Shown piece after piece: positions 9,578 through 18,604 of a stretch of 64,000 bases of DNA. This stretch comes from an uncultured Lachnospiraceae bacterium (GTDB taxonomy: Bacteria > Bacillota > Clostridia > Lachnospirales > Lachnospiraceae), in the NCBI GenBank assembly GCA_910577825.1, contig CAJTOK010000004.1:28850-92849 (forward strand), given 5' to 3'. The notes beneath the pieces were generated by a model. That model searched no databases and was not told where the DNA came from. It worked only from the letters and a program-made list of their open reading frames with translations. Both the position numbers and the translations under genes were made by a program. Numbering within the stretch: position 1 is the stretch's first letter; each line of letters begins with the position of its first letter.

Positions 9578-10453
9578 TTAACGCGTAAACTCCCTTCCTG
9601 TAAGCATTAAGAAAGCTTCTTTATACTTATCCGTTGTCTTTTTTACAACATCTTCCGGAAGCTTGTATCCACTATCAGGATTAGCTTTAAGCCAGTCCCT
9701 TACATACTGCTTGTCAAATGAAGGCTGCCCCTGCCCTGGCTTATAACCATCTAACGGCCAGAACCTTGAACTGTCAGGTGTAAGCATTTCATCACCAAGA
9801 ACTACATTTCCTTCTTCATCAAGCCCAAATTCAAACTTTGTATCAGCAATTATTATTCCTTTAGATAACGCATATTCTGCACATTTCTTATAAAGTGCTA
9901 TTGTACAGTCCATAATCTTCTTTGCATATTCCCTGCCCTTGCCCGGGAACTCTTTATCAATAATTTGTACACTTTCCTCAAATGTTATATGTTCATCATG
10001 GTCCCCTAAATCCGCTTTTGTTGTAGGTGTATATACTGGTTCTGGAAGTTTATCTGATTCCCTGAGCCCATCTGGAAGCTTTATCCCACATACAGTCCCA
10101 CTTTCCTTATAGCTTTCCCAGCCACTCCCTGTAATATATCCACGTACTATGCACTCTATAGGAAGCATCTTAAGCTTCTTGCACAACATGCTGTTGCCAT
10201 TAAACTTTTCACTTCTAAAAAACTCCGGCATATCCTTTACATCTGTAGAAACCATATGGTTAGGTACAATATCACTGGTAAAACCAAACCAGAACTTTGA
10301 CATCTGTGTAAGTATAGCACCCTTATCTGCAACTTCATTTTTAAGTATTACATCAAACGCTGAAATCCTGTCTGTTGCAACAATAACCATGCTGTCCCCG
10401 TTATCATATACCTCACGTACCTTGCCTTCTTTAACAGGTGAAAACTCTTTCAT
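9578..10453 (-). CDS. purC: phosphoribosylaminoimidazole-succinocarboxamide synthase
   Basis: A 291-residue SAICAR synthetase. Typical stretches are GKVREVYD (nucleotide binding, near residue 9), ATDRISAFDV, VRGYITGSGW, ADTKFEFG and LGDEMLTPDSSRFW. It joins CAIR with aspartate using ATP in the sixth to eighth steps of purine synthesis. It stands alone here, far from purH/purO at 34-36 kb. GGAGG is present just upstream of the ATG. No purine riboswitch is visible in the 96 nt before it. Confidence 0.96.
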   Translation of the reverse strand: MKEFSPVKEGKVREVYDNGDSMVIVATDRISAFDVILKNEVADKGAILTQMSKFWFGFTSDIVPNHMVSTDVKDMPEFFRSEKFNGNSMLCKKLKMLPIECIVRGYITGSGWESYKESGTVCGIKLPDGLRESDKLPEPVYTPTTKADLGDHDEHITFEESVQIIDKEFPGKGREYAKKIMDCTIALYKKCAEYALSKGIIIADTKFEFGLDEEGNVVLGDEMLTPDSSRFWPLDGYKPGQGQPSFDKQYVRDWLKANPDSGYKLPEDVVKKTTDKYKEAFLMLTGREFTR

Positions 10454-10549
10454 AAACTAACCTCCGCTTTCTGTATATATTCTTAATTATAAGCCTATTT
10501 TATGATATATTTTATATTTTGTAAAGCTAGATTTTAACAGGACGGCTAA

Positions 10550-11062
10550 TTATATTATACATCCTTCAATACAAATTGCTAGTATAAGCTGTACAGCCAG
10601 ACAGGCTCTGCAATAATCCGTCTTAACCACAATCAGTAAATAAAAAACACCAAAAATAGGCAGCCTGGAACAAGGCTGCTTTATATTAATACACAATCTA
10701 CATTTGCTTGTTATTTTTACAAGGTGTATAAGTATAAGGCTGTCATATGATGATAAAAGGAACAGTTCTTCATACCACATAATACCATTTATAGCTTTTC
10801 CACCTATAATTCCAGTATATTCATACATAGTTTTGTCTAAATTATAAAAGTCCAGTATCTTATCTGTATAAGCATTATATAAAGCCTGTGTTGGGAAGTA
10901 AAGTACATAACCGCCATAATATGAGGACTTCCTTTTACTGCCATAGCTGCCATCAAGTATATCTGCTATTTCTTTTATCCTGTTGCCTATAACCTGTTTT
11001 TCCTCTGAAAAGTTTTCTGCAAATATTTGTGCGTCAATAGTGTTTTTAATTCTGTAATACAT
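10550..11062 (-). CDS. hypothetical protein, possibly with an altered C-terminus
   Basis: A 170-residue frame starting at ATG 11062, with AAAGGGTG 6 nt upstream. The first 115 residues look like a real soluble protein (IKEIADILDG, YGGYVLYFPT, GIMWYEELFL). The last 50 residues are Cys- and Ile-rich and read through a terminator-like hairpin (GCAGCC...GGCTGC then TATTTTT, about 10655-10683). The natural stop has therefore probably been lost, or the gene is decayed. I do not recognise the family. It sits next to transposon remnants, which fits a degraded patch. Confidence 0.5.
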   Translation of the reverse strand: MYYRIKNTIDAQIFAENFSEEKQVIGNRIKEIADILDGSYGSKRKSSYYGGYVLYFPTQALYNAYTDKILDFYNLDKTMYEYTGIIGGKAINGIMWYEELFLLSSYDSLILIHLVKITSKCRLCINIKQPCSRLPIFGVFYLLIVVKTDYCRACLAVQLILAICIEGCII

Positions 11063-11251
11063 TTGTATTTCACCCTTTAGATTTATATTATTTAGATATA
11101 GCTGTGTTATTACCATATTTTTATTCCATCCAGTGTTTATAAAGTTGTTTTTATTATATGTATACCATAGTTAATATACTAAATATTCACAGTCATTATG
11201 CTTCTTGTAATGTGCTGGCATAATATCTTTTGAAGTGCCATGTATGACTGT

Positions 11252-11432
11252 TTATAATTCGGCTTCTTCCTTTGCATTTATATGTTTTTTTCTTCCTCTT
11301 TTTGCCTGTTTTGGTTTCTCTTTAAGTTCTTCTTGCAGTTGTTCTTTAAGTAATTCATTAAGTGAAACAGGGACAGGCTGCCAGTTGTATTTTGCACGTA
11401 TTCCTAAGAAAAGAAGGTGTTCAATCCACGCT
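11252..11432 (-). pseudogene. orphan 3' end of an unknown gene
   Basis: An open minus-strand frame ends at 11252 and can be followed back to about 11432, with no start codon or ribosome site. It encodes roughly 58 residues ending in a Lys/Glu-rich tail (LKEQLQEELKEKPKQ, RGRKKHINAKEEAEL). This looks like the C-terminus of a protein whose front was deleted. It directly abuts the CRISPR half-repeat and the ISAs1 fragment. Family not recognised. Confidence 0.35.
11420..11432 (-). repeat. 13-nt CRISPR half-repeat outside the array
   Basis: The plus-strand sequence TTCAATCCACGCT matches positions 3-15 of the CRISPR repeat exactly. It lies about 410 bp beyond the leader-distal array end, exactly where the ISAs1 coding similarity stops. 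It could be an array remnant or chance. Confidence 0.4.
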
Positions 11433-11741
11433 TATAGTATCAGAAGATGGTACACCGTTAGGAAGTTCCAGGTATTTTTTAAGCCATTTCTCTTTCTGGC
11501 GTGCAAAATCCGCTATCTCTTCCCATTCATTGCAGTCTGCAAGGAATCCAATTATACATATGGAAATTATATCCTGCAGTTTATGTTTTACATAAGACGG
11601 ATGCCTGTAATCTGGTACTTTTTCTGCCTCTTCTGAAATGCAACAGATAAAATCATCATTCACTACAATGTATTTAATTTTAATGTTGTAATCTTTTAAT
11701 GTTTCCTGTATATCCCAAATTTTTACTACTTTACGTACCAT
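11433..11741 (-). pseudogene. truncated ISAs1-family transposase, N-terminal part
   Basis: About 103 codons from ATG 11741, with AGGAGGG 6 nt upstream. The segment VPDYRHPSYVKHKLQDII...GFLADCNEWEEIADFA...KYLELPNGVPSSDT is the N-terminal domain found in ISAs1 / H-repeat transposases. Full-length members have about 350-400 residues with a DDE catalytic core, which is entirely absent. Similarity ends at SSDT, and the frame stops a few codons later inside the 13-nt CRISPR-like sequence. The fragment cannot encode an active transposase. It is the nearest gene to the old end of the CRISPR array. Confidence 0.8.
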
Positions 11742-11750
11742 AATTCCCTC

Positions 11751-11781
11751 CTGGTATAATCTTTATAAAAGATTATACCAG
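11751..11781. promoter_or_regulatory. 31-bp perfect palindrome before the ISAs1 fragment
   Basis: Two 14-nt arms (CTGGTATAATCTTT and its complement) flank ATA. The right arm ends directly at the ribosome site of the transposase fragment. It contains TATAAT on both strands. It may be an IS end, an operator, or an RNA hairpin limiting translation from read-through transcripts. Confidence 0.5.
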
Positions 11782-11842
11782 AAATATACAATACTGGTAA
11801 ACAAAGAAAATGTTTATATATTATCTTGTTTTATAAAATATT

Positions 11843-13019
11843 TATTTTATGCGGTTATCCTGTACGGGGAGCGACGAAGGGAAATGCGACGAATCGGAGT
11901 TTATGCTAATTTCAATCCACGCTCCCCATACGGGGAGCGACGGGGCTTGACGGTACGCAGTCCGTGTTATTCCGGATTTCAATCCACGCTCTCCATGCGG
12001 AGAGCGACCCTTGCCGGGTTTATGGCATACCTTCCAGACAGGATTTCAATCCACGCTCTCCATGCGGAGAGCGACCATTTTCTGGTTTGCCTGTTCTGCC
12101 CGGTTTAGATATTTCAATCCACGCTCTCCATGCGGAGAGCGACCTTCGGGAATATAGATAATCCAAAAACTAATATAATTTCAATCCACGCTCTCCATGC
12201 GGAGAGCGACGGTTTCCGTCAGGGTCTAAAATATATGTATAATTTATTTCAATCCACGCTCTCCATGCGGAGAGCGACGTTTACTGCATTATTTGAAAAA
12301 ATGTACGTATACGATTTCAATCCACGCTCTCCATGCGGAGAGCGACGATGAAGATGAAAACGAATGACAAAAGATGGTGATTTCAATCCACGCTCTCCAT
12401 GCGGAGAGCGACATTACAGACACAGATATCTGACTGCTGCTGCAAATTTCAATCCACGCTCTCCATGCGGAGAGCGACGACAGCACTTGAAAAAGTAAAA
12501 GATTCACAGTTTGATTTCAATCCACGCTCTCCATGCGGAGAGCGACAGGCAACACAGTATATAGGTAAAAGTGCATATATAATTTCAATCCACGCTCTCC
12601 ATGCGGAGAGCGACAATACTGCCGCAAAAAGGGCGCAGGCTGGCACTTATTTCAATCCACGCTCTCCATGCGGAGAGCGACTAACCGTCAGAAGCATTAT
12701 TGTTTTCTTGTGTACTATTTCAATCCACGCTCTCCATGCGGAGAGCGACTCCTGCATTGTAATACTTGTACTGCCGCCTTTTATTATTTCAATCCACGCT
12801 CTCCATGCGGAGAGCGACACTAATGAAAATTATTTCAGATAAACTAAGTCCTATTTCAATCCACGCTCTCCATGCGGAGAGCGACATACAGCCAGGTAAT
12901 GTCTTATGCCTGGGATTTAATTTCAATCCACGCTCTCCATGCGGAGAGCGACAGCAAAAAGCAGCGTTTCATTACAGGAATATCCAATTTCAATCCACGC
13001 TCTCCATGCGGAGAGCGAC
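11843..13019 (-). CRISPR. type I-C CRISPR array
   Basis: Seventeen 33-nt repeats are found at 11909, 11976, 12043, 12111, 12178, 12246, 12314, 12380, 12446, 12514, 12582, 12649, 12717, 12786, 12853, 12920 and 12987 (starts). A degenerate repeat at 11843-11875 closes the array. Spacers are 33-36 nt and all differ. Read on the minus strand, the repeat runs GTCGCTCTCC...GTGGATTGAAAT, the I-C class with a GC-rich hairpin. Sixteen repeats are identical. The repeat at 11909 differs at two paired positions and the terminal one keeps only its 5' half (minus strand). Transcription is expected from the cas2 side, so the youngest spacer is 12953-12986. Confidence 0.98.
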
Positions 13020-13180
13020 AGCAAAAATCACATATTTATATTAAAATATGTTCTTTTATTTGTATAATATAACACAAATTTTAATTATTTTCAAATTTTT
13101 AAGTAAAATTTTTAATAATTTCCTTTAATTTTTCAGTGCGAACCATTTAATAGTTTTATGTACATTATACTGCCGCACCT
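13020..13180 (-). promoter_or_regulatory. CRISPR leader
   Basis: An A/T-rich 161-nt stretch lies between cas2 and the first complete, identical repeat. The array decays at the opposite end. It contains TTGTGT and TATATTATA-like elements about 70 nt before the first repeat. Its last 8 bases at the repeat junction equal the end of the first spacer. Confidence 0.8.
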
Positions 13181-13480
13181 TTATATTATTAAAAGTCCTT
13201 CTGCCTCATAAGATGTTTTTATGCCAAAGTGTTCTACTCTTGTCTTATATTTATTTCCTAAATAATAAAACCTCAGGCTATCTTCTTGTTCATTTATAAG
13301 TGATACAAGTTTATCTTTAAATAATAACAACTGTGAGGCATCTAATATACATTCAAATACAGAGTTTTGTACTCTTTGTCCGTAATTTACACATTCTTTT
13401 GCAACTTTTCTAAGACGTTTACGTCCTTCTGCATCTTGTGTTGAAACATCATATGTAACCAAAATTAATATACTTATCAC
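13181..13480 (-). CDS. cas2: CRISPR-associated endonuclease Cas2
   Basis: A 99-residue Cas2 with the N-terminal ILVTYDVS strand carrying the conserved Asp, then RRLRKVAKEC and RVQNSVFEC as in I-C proteins. It pairs with Cas1 as the structural core of the spacer integrase. The GTG start at 13480 directly follows the cas1 stop, and GGAAG lies just before it. It is the last cas gene before the leader. Confidence 0.97.
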   Translation of the reverse strand: MISILILVTYDVSTQDAEGRKRLRKVAKECVNYGQRVQNSVFECILDASQLLLFKDKLVSLINEQEDSLRFYYLGNKYKTRVEHFGIKTSYEAEGLLII

Positions 13481-14512
13481 CTACTTCCATAAAAATGGAG
13501 GATATTCTTCTAAATCACCACGTATGGTACGTGCTAATAAAAGTGACTGTACATATGGAAGAAGCCCCCATTCTGTTTTTTCTTTTAAAAACGGATGTGT
13601 AATAGTTTCTCTTTTATGCTTTTGCCATGCGTTAAAAAATATTTTTCTTCCTTCATCATTCAAAAGAATTGCATGGTCTTTTTGTTCTTCAAAATGTGTA
13701 TTTTTAATTACTTTTGTATTAATAAGCGTCAGCACAAAACGGTCAGCCAATATTGGCCTTGTTTCTTCCATAATATCCAATGCCAATGAATTTCTGCCAG
13801 GCCTGTCCCTGTGCATAAAGCCAACATATGGGTCTAGTCCCACGCTTGACAAAGCATTAGCACATTCCCCTGCTAAAACTGTATATGCAAAAGATAACAA
13901 GGCATTTACATTATCAAGTGGTGGTCTTCTGTTTCTGTTTTTAAATATAAATGTATCTTTCTGGTTGAGAATCATATCATCAAATACAGAAAAATATTGT
14001 TCTGCTGCTTTTCCTTCAATTCCCCGCAAATTGTCCATACAGGACACCTGTCTGATTTCTGGCAATTTACTATAAAGTATGTCTGAAATATGCTTAAGCC
14101 TTTCTTTATCAACACGATATGAATGGTCACGTAATGTTCTTTCAATACTCCACCTTGAATTAAATATTTTTCCAGTTATCATATTTTTTGCATAAGAAAT
14201 ACTTTTCTCTTCACAATCTGAAATCCGGTATTGTTCTTTTCTTAACAAAACATTTCCATATTCTTTTCCAACTGTCCTGGCTAAAAACCGGCCTCTTGGC
14301 GAATAAAAAGTTAATCCTATATGGTATTCTGCACATTTTCCCATTAATGCAGGAGATGCTCCTTTATATGTAAAACAAACAATATTTTCCAATGTATGTA
14401 ATGGAAACCTGCCAAGTATTTGTTTATCTTTCTGTACAACAATATTTTCACCGTCTAATGTTAAATAACTTTCTTCAGTTATTACATATAATGTATTTAA
14501 TAACTTTCTCAC
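13481..14512 (-). CDS. cas1: CRISPR-associated endonuclease Cas1, type I-C
   Basis: A 343-residue integrase. The N-terminal beta domain starts LLNTLYVITEESYL. The helical domain carries the metal-binding set: Glu in RGIEGKAAEQYF, His in GFMHRDRPGRNSLA, and the acidic pair in LDIMEETRP. It inserts new spacers at the leader end together with Cas2 and Cas4. Length and motifs are complete. It lies 41 nt downstream of cas4 and abuts cas2. Confidence 0.98.
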   Translation of the reverse strand: MRKLLNTLYVITEESYLTLDGENIVVQKDKQILGRFPLHTLENIVCFTYKGASPALMGKCAEYHIGLTFYSPRGRFLARTVGKEYGNVLLRKEQYRISDCEEKSISYAKNMITGKIFNSRWSIERTLRDHSYRVDKERLKHISDILYSKLPEIRQVSCMDNLRGIEGKAAEQYFSVFDDMILNQKDTFIFKNRNRRPPLDNVNALLSFAYTVLAGECANALSSVGLDPYVGFMHRDRPGRNSLALDIMEETRPILADRFVLTLINTKVIKNTHFEEQKDHAILLNDEGRKIFFNAWQKHKRETITHPFLKEKTEWGLLPYVQSLLLARTIRGDLEEYPPFLWK

Positions 14513-14553
14513 TATAATCCCCCATAATGTTTTTCATTATACAAACAGATAAA

Positions 14554-15240
14554 TCAAATGCTTGTATGAATATTTTGTTCTATATATGTACTAACTTTTG
14601 CTGCTTTTTGTAATTTCGGCAGACACAGGCTTTCCAGTGAACATGCCTTGCATTGTTTTGTTTGTTTTACTTTTGGTGTATATCCTTTATGTAGTAAAGT
14701 GTGCATTTCCTTACTAACCTTTTTTACTTCTCCTCTCAGGTTTTCACTAAAAACAATATTACTTCTTCTTCTGTTCCCGCCATAATACAGAAATCCCTCA
14801 CTTATATCTGTCTGGAACATTTCTTCCAGACAGATTGCCTGGGCACATAATTGCAATTCATCGGCATTATGTTCTTTTGGTTTTCCATTTTTATATTCAA
14901 CAGGAACTACCTTCCATTCCCCGTCATATCCAAATAATACAATCCCATTTTCTGCCTTATGAAATTCAACTACATCACATTGCCCGCTAAAACCAAGTTC
15001 ATGTGATGCAATACGCATCCCTCTGGTTATAAGCAAGTTTCCTCTTTTTTCAAAAGAACCCTCTTCATGTGCTTTTTTATGTATCAGTTCTCCTGATGTA
15101 GTTTTATAATTTTCCTGCCACTGCTGTTCAATATGTATTAATGCCCATTGTCTTCTGCAAAATGCAAAATGCTGTATGCCAGAAAGCATAATATAGTCTT
15201 CTTCATCATACATAATATTTTTATAAATCCCCCATATCAT
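14554..15240 (-). CDS. cas4: CRISPR-associated exonuclease Cas4
   Basis: A protein of up to 228 residues. An N-terminal Cys (FAFCRRQW) and a C-terminal cluster (CKACSLESLC) ligate the expected 4Fe-4S cluster. The RecB-like nuclease core has GQCDVVEF, VPVEYKNGKPK and the QLCAQAICLEEMF helix. In I-C systems Cas4 trims prespacers and selects the PAM. The true start may be the internal ATG at residue 10 (MYDEEDYIMLSG), since no good ribosome site precedes ATG 15240, which is 6 nt after cas7. Confidence 0.96.
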   Translation of the reverse strand: MIWGIYKNIMYDEEDYIMLSGIQHFAFCRRQWALIHIEQQWQENYKTTSGELIHKKAHEEGSFEKRGNLLITRGMRIASHELGFSGQCDVVEFHKAENGIVLFGYDGEWKVVPVEYKNGKPKEHNADELQLCAQAICLEEMFQTDISEGFLYYGGNRRRSNIVFSENLRGEVKKVSKEMHTLLHKGYTPKVKQTKQCKACSLESLCLPKLQKAAKVSTYIEQNIHTSI

Positions 15241-15246
15241 GCTGTT

Positions 15247-16137
15247 TTACAGCTTTTGTATGCACTCAACACCACTTGGAAGGTTATCATCAGAAATTGT
15301 TACTTCATAATCATTAAAACATCTGGCTGGTTTTGTTTCATCTTTACGCTTTACATTTATACGCTCAAATAACTGGTATGCTGGCGCATTTCCAAATTCA
15401 CTTTCATGTTTGAATATAATAAGCTTTCTTACTGACATATTGCCCCTTGCTGCTGAATGGTCTAATTCAAACATATTTATAATTGCCTGCCAGAGAAGCT
15501 CCAAATCTTCTTCACTAAATCCTGTTACTTTCCTTGCAAGATTTGCAGAAACATATCCTTCTGCACGGTAAAGTCCATAAGGTACAATATACTTACGTCC
15601 CATTTCTGTTTTTTTGTTTTCTGCATCCTTTTCTGTTGTAATTGCTACTCTTGTTATTGTAATTTCCTGTGGTATAATTGGGTCAATTGATTTTGCAAAT
15701 CCAATCTGTACAGGTCCGCGCACCTGTCCACAGTTTAAATTATCTTTTACAAATGTTGTCATAACAGCCCCAAATGTACGGATATCAAAAAAGTTTTCAC
15801 ACATATAGTCCCTGGCTTTTAAATCAAAGTTTTCTATTTTCTTTTTTTGTTCCTTAACTTTTTTAGGGTCAACATTCATGGAATGATACGCTTCCTCATC
15901 ACTGCGGTTTAATGGTACACGTTCTTTAATATATATACGGTATCCTTCTTCCCCCTCTTTTACAGCTTCTACATAATTACGTATTTTGCGTTTCAGGCAT
16001 ACATCTGTAACAATGCCACAATTTGTTTCCATATCAATTCTTGGCATATTGCCTGCATCTGGGTCTCCATTCGGGTTTCCGTTCTCTACATCAAATAATA
16101 CTACAAAATCATATCTGTTTTTAATTGCTTCTGCCAT
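15247..16137 (-). CDS. cas7c: Cas7/Csd2, type I-C backbone subunit
   Basis: A 296-residue RAMP protein. The motif VLFDVENGNPNGDPDAGNMP at residues 12-31 is diagnostic for Csd2. Later TRVAITTE and MGRKYIVPYGLYRAEG follow the family pattern. Multiple copies coat the crRNA spacer in Cascade. AGGAGG precedes the ATG, 4 nt after cas8c. Confidence 0.98.
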   Translation of the reverse strand: MAEAIKNRYDFVVLFDVENGNPNGDPDAGNMPRIDMETNCGIVTDVCLKRKIRNYVEAVKEGEEGYRIYIKERVPLNRSDEEAYHSMNVDPKKVKEQKKKIENFDLKARDYMCENFFDIRTFGAVMTTFVKDNLNCGQVRGPVQIGFAKSIDPIIPQEITITRVAITTEKDAENKKTEMGRKYIVPYGLYRAEGYVSANLARKVTGFSEEDLELLWQAIINMFELDHSAARGNMSVRKLIIFKHESEFGNAPAYQLFERINVKRKDETKPARCFNDYEVTISDDNLPSGVECIQKL

Positions 16138-16141
16138 TGAT

Positions 16142-17935
16142 TTATACCTCCTGCTCTTGTGTTATTTCTGTTTTATTTTCTTTTTTCTCATACCTTTTCT
16201 GCTGCTGGTGGTAATATCCCAGCATAAAAATTCCCTGGTCTTCTAATGAAAGATATTTAGGAAAATTTGAGTGTATTTTATTACATAACCCACTTAAATT
16301 CTTTTCCAGGTATATCTGCATTCCTTTTTTATCACGCCTTAAAACAGCTAAATGGCTGTTTGCAAGCCTTAACATCTGTGGAAAAACAACAGATGGTGTT
16401 GTACTTGCTGAATTAAAATACCTGTCTTTTACCGTTTCTTTGCCTATGGCCTGTACCTGTATTTCTTCTAATATCTCAAACAACCTGCCTAATACATATG
16501 GTACATACTCTGTGTCCTCATTTAACTTCATTGTATCCACTGCCTCCTTTTTATCTGTGCAATTTTTTATTATATATGCTTTTATAAACGCTGCTTTATT
16601 ACGGTTTAAAGAACGTTCAGCATGTATCCTTAACATAATATTATTATATATGCCTGCTGGATAAGGACGGTTCTCCAGAACAGCACGCATCAAAGCACCA
16701 CTTAAAATTGGCGGTGACTGTTTTTGTGTAGATTTCTTGTTTACTGTTTCATATAATAATTCCCTGATACCTGGGAATTTCTTTTTCTTATAATCCGGGC
16801 TCTCTATTTCCAGTCTTTTATAATGGCTTTGTATATTAGAAACCAGTTTTCCAAATGTATTGCCATAGAAAAAACGTATTGATATACGGGCTACACTCGG
16901 AGACAGCCCCAAAATATAAAATGGCGCTTCTGGGTCTAATTCCATTTCCATATAACCAGTTTGTTCCCCTCTGGCAATATGTGACATTACCGTAAGAAGT
17001 TTGTCCTCTTCATTCTCATCCGCCCCATCTAATAACTGTGACATAAAATCCACATATCCATTTTCATTTTTCTTTGTTTTAGCCCAGAATACAGTAGTTG
17101 CATCACCTATCTGCCTGTTGTGTGTTTTGTCTGATAATAAATAATTTAATGCTTGTCCATATGCGTTGGCAATATCCTGCGAAACAGGTGCATTATCCCC
17201 TTGTTCTTTTCCATAAGATTCAAAGGCAGGCCCATTAAATGAAACCAGCATAGCACCACTTGGATTCGCCCCCTGTATTCCCCTGAACTGTGGGTGCAGC
17301 CTTGCAACTGGTGCAAGTTTGCCACTTACAAGGCAGCGGGCTCTATTTTCATTGCCATCATTACTATTTTTATTATAAGAATCCCATATATCCTTTATTT
17401 CCTCATCTTCTAATACCTCTTTTGCATCTTCAAAGAAACGGAATATTACATTTGATTTCTCAATATCTTTCCAGCTGGCTGGGAAATTATCCTTATTTTG
17501 TTCAAAATCCCATGTTTCAAAGAATCTGCATATGCCTTGTGCAAATTTACTTTCTGAACCCTTTAGTATTTCTTTATGTACTAATGCAGAAGCCTGGAAA
17601 TAATCTTGTGCCTGTTTTTTATTCTTTTTATCTGTTTCTTCATTGCCAGACGGAGTCCATATCCCTAAAATGTACTTTGCAGTATCACATAAAAAATATG
17701 GCTTTGGGGTTTTGCCAGAACGTACGCCATGTACTGGAACCATTCTTTTTGCTGCTACTAAAACTTCCTTTTTACCCCGTTTTTCTTTTTTTTCAATAGA
17801 AAAAATACTTTTTACCTGCCCGTCATAATCTATTGTAACTGCATATGAAACCTTTTCCTCTGTCCATCCCTCCTTTCCCACCTTTCCTTCATCTAAAAGC
17901 AGATTGTAATATTCCGCCAGTTCTTTAAGAATCAT
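16142..17935 (-). CDS. cas8c: Cas8c/Csd1, type I-C large subunit
   Basis: A 597-residue Csd1 protein. Recognisable stretches are RCLVSGKLAPVARLHPQFRG, the SFNGPAFESYGKEQGDNAPV block near residue 230, and LPVLGLSPS-like FYILGLSPSVARISIRF. It recognises the PAM and recruits Cas3; in I-C systems its 3' part may also be translated separately as Cas11c. It overlaps cas5c by 4 nt (ATGA type), indicating coupled translation. Confidence 0.97.
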   Translation of the reverse strand: MILKELAEYYNLLLDEGKVGKEGWTEEKVSYAVTIDYDGQVKSIFSIEKKEKRGKKEVLVAAKRMVPVHGVRSGKTPKPYFLCDTAKYILGIWTPSGNEETDKKNKKQAQDYFQASALVHKEILKGSESKFAQGICRFFETWDFEQNKDNFPASWKDIEKSNVIFRFFEDAKEVLEDEEIKDIWDSYNKNSNDGNENRARCLVSGKLAPVARLHPQFRGIQGANPSGAMLVSFNGPAFESYGKEQGDNAPVSQDIANAYGQALNYLLSDKTHNRQIGDATTVFWAKTKKNENGYVDFMSQLLDGADENEEDKLLTVMSHIARGEQTGYMEMELDPEAPFYILGLSPSVARISIRFFYGNTFGKLVSNIQSHYKRLEIESPDYKKKKFPGIRELLYETVNKKSTQKQSPPILSGALMRAVLENRPYPAGIYNNIMLRIHAERSLNRNKAAFIKAYIIKNCTDKKEAVDTMKLNEDTEYVPYVLGRLFEILEEIQVQAIGKETVKDRYFNSASTTPSVVFPQMLRLANSHLAVLRRDKKGMQIYLEKNLSGLCNKIHSNFPKYLSLEDQGIFMLGYYHQQQKRYEKKENKTEITQEQEV

Positions 17936-18588
17936 TTTAACACCTCACAATCCTTTAAATCCAGTTTTCCGTCTTTTAATACTGCATGGAAAAACATAGG
18001 CTCTATTCCACTTTCTCCCTGGTAATCCATATCATACAGCATATATCCTAAATCTTTTTCTCCCTTATATGCTGTTGGTACTTTCCTTTCTTTATCCCAG
18101 ATATTAAAATAAGCTGGAAATTCCCTTACCCCCAGGTATGGTGTATGGTAACATTGCCCCTTTTGCAGGCGTCTTTTTAAGATGTCCTGGAACTTGCCTG
18201 TGTTATCTGTTTCATTAGCTTTTGAAGTCATATCAAAATGGGCTTTTATTACATACCTCACATTCTTTAAAACTAATGCAGCCCTTTGCTGGATTGAACT
18301 TGCTGTAGTTAAATAAAGTGTGTCTTTCTTTCCGCTGTTCATAACTTTTCTTACATTATTGATACTAATTTTATCTTTCACCTCATTTCTGCGTATATTT
18401 GTTGTCTGTACCGGATTACATACATATATTTCATCTATACTGTACTTTAAACCCGGATGCCAGTAAATTGCTTCTAAAATCCCCCTTGCCGCTGAAGGGG
18501 TTATGCAATCATATGTTACACGTTCCGTCTTAAATTCCGGACGGTTAAATGCTGCATATTCTCCCCATACTTCAAACATAACTGACAT
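17932..18588 (-). CDS. cas5c: Cas5c/Csd5, pre-crRNA endonuclease
   Basis: A 218-residue RAMP protein with VWGEYAAFNRPEFKTERVTY at residues 7-26 and TPSAARGILEAIYWHP after it, the signature of the I-C Cas5. In I-C systems it replaces Cas6: it cuts the repeat hairpin and holds the crRNA 5' handle. Tyr/His/Lys residues for cleavage are expected in the early block. It lies 16 nt after cas3. Confidence 0.97.
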   Translation of the reverse strand: MSVMFEVWGEYAAFNRPEFKTERVTYDCITPSAARGILEAIYWHPGLKYSIDEIYVCNPVQTTNIRRNEVKDKISINNVRKVMNSGKKDTLYLTTASSIQQRAALVLKNVRYVIKAHFDMTSKANETDNTGKFQDILKRRLQKGQCYHTPYLGVREFPAYFNIWDKERKVPTAYKGEKDLGYMLYDMDYQGESGIEPMFFHAVLKDGKLDLKDCEVLK

Positions 18589-18604
18589 TGTACTACCACC
18601 TTTC

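Noticed and set aside
11235..11636. 133-codon plus-strand ORF
   Set aside because: Antisense to the ISAs1 fragment and the orphan C-terminus; hydrophobic mirror of Lys/Glu-rich coding.
11876..12986. Spacers targeting sequence within this window
   Set aside because: Reading each spacer against the window by eye gave no convincing match; a proper search was not possible.
11884..13072. Chain of overlapping ORFs across the CRISPR array on both strands
   Set aside because: They are translations of the repeat (recurring NPRSPCGER, ISIHALHAESD, LSAWRAWIEI) with random spacer codons between.
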